From NCBI RefSeq assembly GCF_024807035.1, contig NZ_JANUCQ010000001.1, forward strand, positions 124,001-188,000: DNA of 64,000 nt, read 5' to 3'. This stretch comes from Methanococcus voltae PS (GTDB lineage: Archaea > AGJL01 > Methanococci > Methanococcales > Methanococcaceae). How positions within the stretch are numbered: position 1 is the stretch's first letter; each line of letters opens with the position of its first letter. The notes beneath the pieces were generated by a model, which was not told the origin of the DNA, did not search any database, and saw only the letters and a list, made by a program, of their open reading frames with translations. Both the position numbers and the translations under genes were made by a program. This document shows, piece after piece, positions 56,578 to 64,000 of this stretch.

Positions 56578-56607
56578 GATTTAAGAACCAAAATGGATTA
56601 AATCTTA
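56575..56607 (+). promoter_or_regulatory. Archaeal SECIS element overlapping the stop codon
   Basis: The hairpin has a lower stem of ten pairs, TAAGATTTAA (56575-56584) with TTAAATCTTA (56598-56607), the archaeal hallmark internal loop GAA (56585-56587) opposite A (56597), a short CC/GG upper stem and an AAAAT loop. In archaea the SECIS lies in the 3' untranslated region, as here, but its first three bases are the TAA stop itself. It directs insertion of selenocysteine at codon 35. Confidence 0.88.
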
Positions 56608-56761
56608 TCTAAACATCGATACTATATATCAAATATACAAAATAACAAATTTTTAATTTTATATGATTGTCGCATATTATATAAAATATTTTAATACTTT
56701 TTTGAATCACTTAATCAATTTAAAAATAATAAAAATAAAATAGAAATTAATTAATAATAAT

Positions 56762-56803
56762 TTAACTAGTTACTAAATTAACTAGTTACTAAATTAACTA
56801 GTA
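56762..56803. repeat. 16-bp repeat with ACTAGT palindromes at the acd 3' end
   Basis: TTAACTAGTTACTAAA twice, then TTAACTAGTA, head to tail, three bases beyond the acd stop codon. Each unit holds the palindrome AACTAGTT. It lies in the gap between two convergent genes, so a transcription-end or RNA-stability role is possible. Confidence 0.85.
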
Positions 56804-56806
56804 TAC

Positions 56807-58918
56807 TTAGTTTGTCATGATAAGAGCGTCTCCTATCACACCTTTTTTACCGTCTTCTTTAACGAAAACAGGGTTTATGTCAATTTCTTGAATTTCATCG
56901 TAAGCTTCCATAATTACACCGACTCTTACGATTAATTCCTTAATAAATTCAATATCTCTTTTAGGCTCTCCCCTTACACCTTCGAGGATTTTATATGTTC
57001 TAAGTTGTTGTAACATTTCTTCAGCGTAGTTTTTGGTTATTGGATGTACTCCAAAGGTAACATCTTTCATAACTTCTACAAAGATACCACCAAGACCGGT
57101 CATGATAACAGGGCCAAATACTTCGTCTCTTTTACCACCGATGATAATTTCTTTACCTTCTACAAATTCTTCAATTAATACACCATCAATAACGCCAGTT
57201 TCTCCTTTTTTTGCAAGATATTTTGTACCGTTTTCGATAATTGTATTGTAAGCACCTTCAATGTCTGACGGAGCAATGATAACGCAACCCGCATCTGATT
57301 TGTGTAATATCTGAGCTGAAACAACTTTCATTACAACTTTATCCATTGTCGAAGCATATTTTACAGCTTCCTCTGCACTTGTAGCTACATATCTACCAGG
57401 TGTAGGAACTCCGTTAATTTTTAAGAATTCTTTTGCATTGTTTTCATTAGGATTTGCAAGTAATTCTCTTAATTCGTCGCCTTTTTCTGTTTTTATTGCG
57501 TATATTTCTTCCTGAACTTTTTTAAGGTATTCTCCATCATCAACAACATTTTGGTTTAAGTATTGTTGGTATGTAGCAGATAAAGCTTTAACTGCAAGTT
57601 CTGGGCACATGAATGTAGGTATTTCATGTTCTTTTAAGTATTCAGCACCTTCTGAAACTGAGTTACCGCCAACCCAAGCAGCAACAATTGGTATTGTTTC
57701 TCCTTTTGCTCTAAGAGTATCTTGGAATTTAACCAATTCTTTTGCAGCTCCAATATCGTCAGTCATTCCTTGGGGGGTTAATATTACAACGATACCATCT
57801 ACATTGCTATCTTTTGCTAATTCTTCAAATGCGTGTTTGTATCTTTCTGTATCTGCATCTCCAATTAAATCCAATGGGTTTGAAACACCTGATGTATCGG
57901 GCAAGTATTTTTTAAGTTCATTAATTGTTTTTTCTTCAAATTCAGCCATATTTAAGCCATATTTACTTACCATGTCTGTAGCAAGAACTCCAAATCCGCC
58001 TGCATTTGTGATAATACCTACATTGTTACCTTTCATAACTGGTTGTGTTGAGAATATTTTTAATAAGTCAACCATTTCCTCGAAAGTTTCAACATTGAAT
58101 ACTCTTCCTTTTTTAAATGCAGCTTCGTACATTTGAGCGTTACCTGCAAGACTTCCGGTGTGCGATGATGCAGCTTTAGCTCCTGCATCTGATTTTCCAC
58201 TTTTTAAAACAATAACTGGTTTTTTGCAAGATAAAGCACGTGCTGAGTCTATGAATTTTTCGTTTTTAAGTCCTTCTACGTATAAAACAACAACGTCTGT
58301 ATTTTCATCGTCTGCGAGGTAATCTAAAATTTCATCCTCCTGAACGTCTATTTTATTACCCATACTTACGATTTTTGAGTAACCTAAGTTTAAAGGGATT
58401 GAAATATCCATTAAAGCGGTCATAATAGCACCACTTTGTGAGATAAATGCGATATTTCCTTTTTGGTCGAAATCTTTACTAAATGAAGCGTTTAAGTCAT
58501 CGTGCATGTTGATTACACCGAGACAGTTAGGACCAATTGTTCTAATATTGTATTTTTTCAAAATTTCGATGGTTTTTTCTTCGAGACTGTGGTCACCAAC
58601 TTCTGAAAAACCAGCAGTAATAATAATTGAGCCTTTAACACCCTTTTTTCCACATTCTTCCATTGTTTCAGGAACGAATTTAGCAGGGATTGAAACTAAA
58701 ACGAGGTCAATGTCACCCGGAACATCTAAAACAGAATCATAGCATTTTAAACCATATACTTCCTCATATTTTTTGTTAATTGGGTATACGTTACCGCCTT
58801 TTTCCATAAAGCTTTTTAAGTTTTTCATCAAAGATTGTCCAACTTTTCCTTCTATTTCAGTAGCGCCTATTACTGCAACTGATTTTGGGTTGAAAATTGC
58901 TTCAAGTCCATTATTCAT
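56807..58918 (-). CDS. acd: ADP-forming acyl-CoA synthetase (fused alpha-beta)
   Basis: A 703-aa NDP-forming acyl-CoA synthetase with CoA-binding domain (NPKSVAVIGAT), two succinyl-CoA-ligase-like domains with the phosphohistidine H253 in SSHTGSLAGN, and a C-terminal ATP-grasp domain containing KVVSAQILHKSDAGCV. It interconverts acetyl-CoA (or a related acyl-CoA) plus ADP and phosphate with acid plus ATP. GGTGAGATTT favours the ATG at 58918 over the frame's upstream codons. Which acid is preferred is not seen in the sequence. Confidence 0.88.
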   Translation of the reverse strand: MNNGLEAIFNPKSVAVIGATEIEGKVGQSLMKNLKSFMEKGGNVYPINKKYEEVYGLKCYDSVLDVPGDIDLVLVSIPAKFVPETMEECGKKGVKGSIIITAGFSEVGDHSLEEKTIEILKKYNIRTIGPNCLGVINMHDDLNASFSKDFDQKGNIAFISQSGAIMTALMDISIPLNLGYSKIVSMGNKIDVQEDEILDYLADDENTDVVVLYVEGLKNEKFIDSARALSCKKPVIVLKSGKSDAGAKAASSHTGSLAGNAQMYEAAFKKGRVFNVETFEEMVDLLKIFSTQPVMKGNNVGIITNAGGFGVLATDMVSKYGLNMAEFEEKTINELKKYLPDTSGVSNPLDLIGDADTERYKHAFEELAKDSNVDGIVVILTPQGMTDDIGAAKELVKFQDTLRAKGETIPIVAAWVGGNSVSEGAEYLKEHEIPTFMCPELAVKALSATYQQYLNQNVVDDGEYLKKVQEEIYAIKTEKGDELRELLANPNENNAKEFLKINGVPTPGRYVATSAEEAVKYASTMDKVVMKVVSAQILHKSDAGCVIIAPSDIEGAYNTIIENGTKYLAKKGETGVIDGVLIEEFVEGKEIIIGGKRDEVFGPVIMTGLGGIFVEVMKDVTFGVHPITKNYAEEMLQQLRTYKILEGVRGEPKRDIEFIKELIVRVGVIMEAYDEIQEIDINPVFVKEDGKKGVIGDALIMTN

Positions 58919-59394
58919 AAATCTCACCATATTGGATTAATATTTTTAATTATAATTTAGGTATAATATAAGTATAATTTAACTATAATTTAATTACAAT
59001 ATTTTATATTTTCAATATTTTAATTTGGTTGGTTGTATAATATTTTTCGAGATATTTTATTCATGCGATATTAAATTAAATATTCAATTGTATTAGTGTA
59101 TAATTTATTATATTGTTATGCCCTCGCGGACTATTTAGTTTTATCCTTGCTAAAAATTTTAGTCATTCAAAAATCCATATTTAAATTTCATTTTACACTT
59201 ATTTTGTATCTTCAATTTCATTATTATAACGTTATAATTAATTATCGTATTAGATATATGGTATAATATAGCATGAATTACATATGTATTTTTAGATAGT
59301 ATTACTTAGTATATAAGCTTTATTTATGGCTTTCAAGAGCTAATTATCGTGAAATGACGAATAAAATACGCAATCATATATATAAGGTGGTCAA
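58919..59394. promoter_or_regulatory. Divergent acd/nnr promoter region with a small G+C-rich patch
   Basis: A 476-bp gap without ORFs. Near acd, TATAATTTA-like units recur at 58951-58990. A short G+C-rich patch, GCCCTCGCGG (59120-59129), is followed by a split hairpin GACTA-TTTAG 59129-59138 with CTAAA 59150-59154 and TAGTC 59160-59164. This may be a small structured RNA or operator; evidence is weak. Confidence 0.3.
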
Positions 59395-61080
59395 ATGGAT
59401 TTAAACAATACTAAATTAGATTTAGGTAATAATATAATAAATCAATTGAAAAATTTTCAGCAAAAATTTAAAATAATTCAAAAAGAATACATAACTACCG
59501 CCGAAATGAATATATTAGATAATAATTGTGAATATTATGGAATATCTAAACGTATGTTAATGGAAAATGCAGGAATACAGGCATATAATGAAGTAATTAA
59601 TCATGAAAAACAGGTTGAAAATACAACTTATGCCGAAATATATTTGTTTTGTGGTAAGGGAAATAATGGGGGAGATGGCTTTGTATTGGCTCGGCATTTG
59701 TCGAACCCACATAGAGTTAATGTCGTGTTATTAAATGATGAAGATGAAATTAAGACACAAGAAAGTAAAGAAAATTTTGACATAATAAATAATATTTATA
59801 AATTTGGAAATATTAATATATACAATCTAAAAAAAGATTTTGAACAATTATTTTTGAATATATCTTATAAATTAGATACAATTGCTAACGAAGATGAGTG
59901 TAAAAAGAAGATTTTATTCGTAGATGCTATGTTGGGGACTGGAATATCGGGTAATTTAAGATATCCTTATGATAAATGTATTGAATCTCTAAATTTGTTA
60001 AAAAATAATGTTAATTATAATAATTATATTGATATAATTAGTTTAGATACCGAAACTAAAGGTTTAATCTCTGATAAGATAATTACTTTTCATAATTATA
60101 AGGATGAGTATAACGAAGATAATTTCAACAATTTAAATTCAAGTGAAAAATCAAATAATAAAAACAAAACTATCTTAAAAGAAATAGGCATTCCAGATTA
60201 TATTAATTATTTAATAGGAATTGGTGAGTTAAAAAGTCTTTCAAAGACTGAAACGGATTCCCATAAGGGAAATAATGGTAGAACATTAGTAATCGGGGGC
60301 TCTAAGGACTATTATGGGGCTCCAATTTTTTCAGCAGTAGCCGCTTCAAAGATTGTGGACGTCGTAACTGTAGCAACCGTTATTCCTGTAGCAATAGCCT
60401 TAAAAAATTATCCTGAATTAATGATTAAAGAGTTTAAAGGGGAATATTTTAACAAACATCATGTCGAAGAATTGGCATCTATCTCTAAAAACTATGATTC
60501 TATAGTTTTAGGTTGCGGAATTGGCTTAAATCCTAATACAAAAGAATTTTTGGAAAAATATTTAAATAAAATTTTAAGTGAAAAGGAGTCCATGCCTAAA
60601 TTAATAATAGATGCTGACGCTATAAAATTGATTAATCCATTAGACAGTGATGATTTAAATAAAAATTTAAATGAAAAAAATAAAGAATTATATATAAAAT
60701 TGTTTACGGACAAAAATATTATATTTACACCACATAAGGGAGAATTTGAATACATAAAACCAATTTTGAAAGAATTATCGGACATATATCAGTCAAATAT
60801 AGTTTTAAAAGGTAAAATAGATATAGTATTCAATAAAAACAACATAAAATTAAATATGACAGGAAACGCCGGAATGACTATAGGGGGTACTGGGGATATT
60901 CTAGCAGGGTTAATCGCAGGTTTTTCCGCTAAAAATGACCCTTACGTATCCGCTTGTGCAGGCGTATTTATAAACGGACTTGCAGGCGATTACTTAAATA
61001 AGCAAATTGGATATAATTATAATTCCAGAGATATTTTAAATGTAATGCCTAAAATTTTACATAATTATTTAGATTTTTAA
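59395..61080 (+). CDS. nnr: Bifunctional NAD(P)H-hydrate repair enzyme (epimerase and dehydratase)
   Basis: A 561-aa fusion. Residues about 30-285 are the YjeF_N epimerase (FCGKGNNGGDGFVLARHL, FVDAMLGTGISGNL); residues about 290-560 are the ADP-dependent dehydratase (GNNGRTLVIGGSKDYYGAP, FTPHKGEFEYI, GTGDILAGLIAGF). Together they restore hydrated NAD(P)H. Asn-rich insertions near 225-260 and 420-430 make it longer than usual. GGTGGTCAA precedes the ATG. Confidence 0.93.
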   Translation: MDLNNTKLDLGNNIINQLKNFQQKFKIIQKEYITTAEMNILDNNCEYYGISKRMLMENAGIQAYNEVINHEKQVENTTYAEIYLFCGKGNNGGDGFVLARHLSNPHRVNVVLLNDEDEIKTQESKENFDIINNIYKFGNINIYNLKKDFEQLFLNISYKLDTIANEDECKKKILFVDAMLGTGISGNLRYPYDKCIESLNLLKNNVNYNNYIDIISLDTETKGLISDKIITFHNYKDEYNEDNFNNLNSSEKSNNKNKTILKEIGIPDYINYLIGIGELKSLSKTETDSHKGNNGRTLVIGGSKDYYGAPIFSAVAASKIVDVVTVATVIPVAIALKNYPELMIKEFKGEYFNKHHVEELASISKNYDSIVLGCGIGLNPNTKEFLEKYLNKILSEKESMPKLIIDADAIKLINPLDSDDLNKNLNEKNKELYIKLFTDKNIIFTPHKGEFEYIKPILKELSDIYQSNIVLKGKIDIVFNKNNIKLNMTGNAGMTIGGTGDILAGLIAGFSAKNDPYVSACAGVFINGLAGDYLNKQIGYNYNSRDILNVMPKILHNYLDF

Positions 61081-61380
61081 CCAGCTCCAATCTGTTAATA
61101 TTTTAATCATCCAACCTATAATCATTTAATTTTTTCAATTCTATTTTTTATTTTTTTATCGATTATCACACTCGTTTTTACATCTATATATTATATATAG
61201 TAAAATCGACAGATAATCATAAATAGGATATAAAATTAAAACTAAAAAATTAATTAAAACTAAAAAATTAAAAACACTGACGTGTAACATATAAGGAATA
61301 ATTTAAATTTTTAAGATAAAATACTTTATATAATAATTTATATTTATGAAATAATTTTAATTTACAAAAAGAGGGAATTT
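61081..61380. other. Gap between nnr and the PHP gene
   Basis: A 300-bp A+T-rich gap. T-rich runs at 61125-61160 probably end the nnr transcript. AAACTAAAAAATTAATT-like units recur at 61235-61275. A promoter for the PHP gene should be near 61325-61345, but I see no distinctive box A. Confidence 0.3.
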
Positions 61381-62277
61381 ATGGAAGATTATAATTCATT
61401 AGCGGATTTGCACACACACTCTAAATATTCCGGTTTAATGAGATATATGGGATTAAAATTCCCGGATTCGGTTGAAGAACCAGAAAAGATAGTAAGATGT
61501 GCAGCTAAACGTGGTTTAAACGTGGTTGCAGTTACGGACCATAATACTATACAAGGTGGATTAAAAGCGACAGAGTTTGCAAAAAAATACAATGTCGACG
61601 TGGTTGTAGGTAGCGAAGTAATGACGAATGATGGGGAAATTTTAGGACTATATTTAAATGAAGAAATCCCTAAATTCTTAAGTGCTGAAGAGACAATCGA
61701 TTTAATACACGAACAAGGTGGTTTAGCGGTATGCCCTCACCCATATAGCCCGATATGTCACGCAGTTGGTGACAAGATATTTGACTTGGATTTAGATGGT
61801 GTTGAAGTATACAACGCATACCACAGAGATGGTATTGTTAACAATATTGCATTAGATAAAGTACTTAAGAACTATCATAAAAAATCTTTTGCATTTTTAG
61901 GAAATAGTGACGCCCATATTGCAAGAATGGTGGGTAATGGCCATACTAAATTTAATGGAGAGACTGCCGAGGATTTATATACATCTATAAAATCCAGAAA
62001 GACATCATTCCATGGAACGCCTACTCCGTTATCCGATATAATATTATGGAGTTATAACATTGTTTACGCTTCCGAAAAAGCTTTATTTAATTCGGCATTC
62101 CGTAAAAAAGAAGATAATATATTAAAGTACCAAACTACGCGATTTAAGAAATGTTTAGGTGCATTTTGTGGTATGGCTTATATCGGAACGCCATTACCAT
62201 TATTAGCAGGGGTAGCTGGTAATATGTATCTTAAAAGAAAAGCAAAGGCTAAGTATAGAGAAACCTATAGAATTTAA
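61381..62277 (+). CDS. PHP-domain metal-dependent phosphoesterase with hydrophobic C-terminus
   Basis: A 298-aa protein with the PHP metal motifs ADLHTHSKYSG (HxH), VTDHNTIQG (DH), VCPHPYSPICH and FLGNSDAHIARMVGNG. The family cleaves phosphoesters, for example histidinol phosphate or nucleic acid. Residues 255-285 (LGAFCGMAYIGTPLPLLAGVAG) form a possible membrane segment, unusual for the family. It lies alone before the convergent pyrD; ATG follows AGAGGGAATT. Confidence 0.82.
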   Translation: MEDYNSLADLHTHSKYSGLMRYMGLKFPDSVEEPEKIVRCAAKRGLNVVAVTDHNTIQGGLKATEFAKKYNVDVVVGSEVMTNDGEILGLYLNEEIPKFLSAEETIDLIHEQGGLAVCPHPYSPICHAVGDKIFDLDLDGVEVYNAYHRDGIVNNIALDKVLKNYHKKSFAFLGNSDAHIARMVGNGHTKFNGETAEDLYTSIKSRKTSFHGTPTPLSDIILWSYNIVYASEKALFNSAFRKKEDNILKYQTTRFKKCLGAFCGMAYIGTPLPLLAGVAGNMYLKRKAKAKYRETYRI

Positions 62278-62378
62278 CTAAAAAAGTAAATAATTAATTA
62301 TTTTTATTATTTTAATATTATTTATCAATCTTTTTATTTTTTCAATTTATTTATATTGTAATTTAAAGAAAATTCGAA

Positions 62379-63353
62379 CTAGTTATGGACACATCCAATA
62401 ATGTCACTCATTTTTAATTCTTTTTTAAGTAAATATTCGCTGATTTCATCGTTTATTTTGTTGAATATTTCGTATCCTCGGTAATAAACGCCTGTACCAA
62501 CTTGAACAGCTGAAGCACCCGCCATCATAAATTCGATTGCGTCAGAACCTGTCGTAATACCTCCAACACCAATTATTGGAATTTCAACAGCCGAATATAT
62601 ATCATATACATTCTTAATTGCAATAGGTTTGACAGCTTTTCCAGACATTCCGCCGTAAATATTTCCCAATATTGGCTTTTTGGATTCTATATCTATAACC
62701 ATACCTGGACCAAGTGTATTAATAGCGGTAATACCATCAGCGCCCGCATCTTCAACGCTAGTAGCAATTTCTTTAATGTCTGTTACATTAGGTGTTAATT
62801 TAGCTATTACTGGCACTTTTGTTACATTTTTAACTGTGGAAACAACTTTATGACTTAAATTACAATCTTGACCAATCGATGACCCATAACCACCACCTGC
62901 ATGTGGGCAAGATATATTCAATTCAATTAAATCTACATGTTCGGCTATTGTTTCAGCAACTTTTTCAAATTCTTTTTCATTTTTGCCGTATATCGAACCT
63001 ATAACTTTTACATTTAAGTCTTTCATCTGTTTTCTAATATATTCTATTTCGTCAATATATTCGTCAATTCCAGGGTTAGGTAATCCCATGGCATTTAAGA
63101 ATCCACCCTCTACTTCAACCATAGTTGGGTTATTATGCCCAGGCTTTTTTTCAATTCCTATGGATTTTGTACATACTGCACCAGCCCCATTTTTAGCAAT
63201 TCTACGCATAGCAGAACCAGTTTCCCCCATAACACCTGCCGCTAGAAATACCGGGTTTTTGAAATCAATTCCAAATAAATTTAAATTTAAAATATCCTTT
63301 TTACCATTGGTATCGTTTATATTATTTTTATTATGCACACTAAATTTAGACAA
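62379..63353 (-). CDS. pyrD: Dihydroorotate dehydrogenase, class 1B-type catalytic subunit
   Basis: A 324-aa FMN TIM-barrel enzyme: NPVFLAAGVMGETG, GGFLNAMGLPNPGIDEY, the catalytic cysteine in LNISCPHAGGGYGSS, and GVGGITTGSDAIEFMMAGA. Cys rather than Ser is typical of class 1B, which needs the PyrK iron-sulfur flavoprotein; pyrK is not next to it. A 24-residue Asn/Lys-rich N-terminal extension precedes the domain. TTG is the start, with GGTGAAATA just before it. Confidence 0.93.
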   Translation of the reverse strand: MSKFSVHNKNNINDTNGKKDILNLNLFGIDFKNPVFLAAGVMGETGSAMRRIAKNGAGAVCTKSIGIEKKPGHNNPTMVEVEGGFLNAMGLPNPGIDEYIDEIEYIRKQMKDLNVKVIGSIYGKNEKEFEKVAETIAEHVDLIELNISCPHAGGGYGSSIGQDCNLSHKVVSTVKNVTKVPVIAKLTPNVTDIKEIATSVEDAGADGITAINTLGPGMVIDIESKKPILGNIYGGMSGKAVKPIAIKNVYDIYSAVEIPIIGVGGITTGSDAIEFMMAGASAVQVGTGVYYRGYEIFNKINDEISEYLLKKELKMSDIIGCVHN

Positions 63354-63687
63354 TATTTCACCTAATTAAAAAGTTTTAAACCTACAATTCTTACGATTTT
63401 ATAACTTATTTAATAAATTTAAATTTTAGTTATTATTTGTATTTATTTATATTGGAATTATTTATTTTTATAATTATTTGATAGGCCACTTCAAATATAA
63501 TAATTATTTTAATTATACGTATCTGTCCTCATAAAATATCAGTATATTTGAATAGATAATTACTTAAAGAATAATTTTTATAAATTATATTGAAACTAAC
63601 TTAACTATTTAGTAGATAATCCTATCTCAAAATTAAATATCGGTATTAATTTGTATATATTGCTAAATATTGTTAGAGAGGGGTATT
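63354..63687. promoter_or_regulatory. Divergent promoter gap between pyrD and DUF378
   Basis: A 334-bp A+T-rich gap without ORFs. It must contain promoters for both genes. The region before DUF378 has TATATT at 63653-63660, which is close to the start, and an earlier TAAATTATATTGAAACT at about 63580. Nothing else stands out. Confidence 0.35.
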
Positions 63688-63927
63688 ATGGATATGGAAG
63701 TGGAATCAAAAATGCGAAATATGGCAAATCATAAAACATGGTTGGATAAACTTGCTATCTTTTTGGTAATAATTGGGGGTTTAAACTGGGGGTTAGTGGG
63801 AGCACTAAACATAGACCTCGTACAAATTATTTCACTAGGTAACTCATTAGTAGCAAGAACTATTTATGTTCTAGTTGGTTTATCTGCCCTTTATATGATA
63901 TATTACGCATATAAAACAAGCCAATAA
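63688..63927 (+). CDS. DUF378 small membrane protein
   Basis: A 79-aa protein with two membrane helices (LAIFLVIIGGLNWGLVGAL and TIYVLVGLSALYMIYYA) and the hallmark GGLNWGLVG of DUF378. Its function is not known. The frame extends upstream to 63670, but GAGGGGTATT precedes the ATG at 63688. It is the last gene of the window. Confidence 0.85.
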   Translation: MDMEVESKMRNMANHKTWLDKLAIFLVIIGGLNWGLVGALNIDLVQIISLGNSLVARTIYVLVGLSALYMIYYAYKTSQ

Positions 63928-64000
63928 TTTAAGAATAAATTAATATTGAAAATACTTAGAAAGTATTGATAATATTGGAATTATCGAATTATTGGAATAA

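Noticed and set aside
57609-58136. 175-codon open frame opposite acd on the plus strand
   Set aside because: It has no ribosome site, its composition is that of the complement of a biased coding gene, and acd is well supported.

Overview
The window is a very AT-rich (roughly three quarters A+T by eye) archaeal chromosome segment from a hydrogenotrophic methanogen of the genus Methanococcus; the low G+C, the Asn/Lys-rich insertions and a selenocysteine gene make a Methanococcus voltae-like species most likely (inference, not tested by comparison). Markers of the lineage are the scattered Ehb hydrogenase cluster, AtwA, a methanogenesis-marker protein, archaeal DHNA aldolase MptD and the FBP aldolase/phosphatase. 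Most starts follow a GGTGA(T)-N3-5-ATG/TTG/GTG pattern, which I used to correct many start codons.

Layout. 0-5.3 kb: thiD (cut by the window edge), a radical SAM protein, a DUF169 protein, a small thioredoxin and atwA (methyl-CoM reductase activation). 5.8-13.6 kb: ehbE-F-G-H/I-J-K-L-M-O, the membrane and electron-transfer part of energy-converting hydrogenase B, without ehbN. 13.7-24.1 kb: a structured leader RNA and rpl15e, a COG1325 RNA-binding protein, hypA, two tiny rubredoxins, an AGOG-type glycosylase, a SWIM protein, a TusA/DsrE sulfur-carrier pair, taw3, methanogenesis marker 5, an AlkD-like protein, thrC and dys. 24.1-33.3 kb: hypF, an orphan topoisomerase-type zinc-finger protein, then an acetolactate-synthase-like enzyme, a methanogen-specific DUF2117-like protein, a six-cluster ferredoxin and an HD hydrolase, all on the minus strand.

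33.5-43.2 kb: a Cys-rich protein and a nine-gene type IV-like pilus locus (eppA, epdA, two membrane/secreted accessory proteins, epdB, epdC, and three larger pilin-like or surface proteins). 43.4-49.4 kb: mptD and a DHH phosphoesterase, then the archaeal superoperon of prefoldin beta, Pcc1, Brix, RpoP, L37Ae, SBDS and proteasome alpha; the place normally held by exosome genes is a 504-bp gap. 49.9-63.9 kb: gap, an HTH protein, trm5, a DUF447-like protein, archaeal shikimate kinase, fbp, a HesB-like selenoprotein gene with an in-frame TGA and a SECIS hairpin starting at its stop codon, an ADP-forming acyl-CoA synthetase, nnrD/E, a PHP hydrolase, pyrD and a DUF378 membrane protein.

Functional links: Ehb, HypA and HypF serve NiFe hydrogenase; GAPDH, FBP aldolase/phosphatase and Acd serve central carbon flow; the translation and proteostasis genes are clustered. 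No tRNA, rRNA, CRISPR array, insertion sequence or prophage was seen. The strongest unusual items are the selenoprotein with its SECIS, the G+C-rich folded leader of rpl15e, the graded decay of prepilin signals in the pilus locus, the exosome-less superoperon, and a set of perfect short tandem repeats (units of 8-16 bp) in intergenic DNA.
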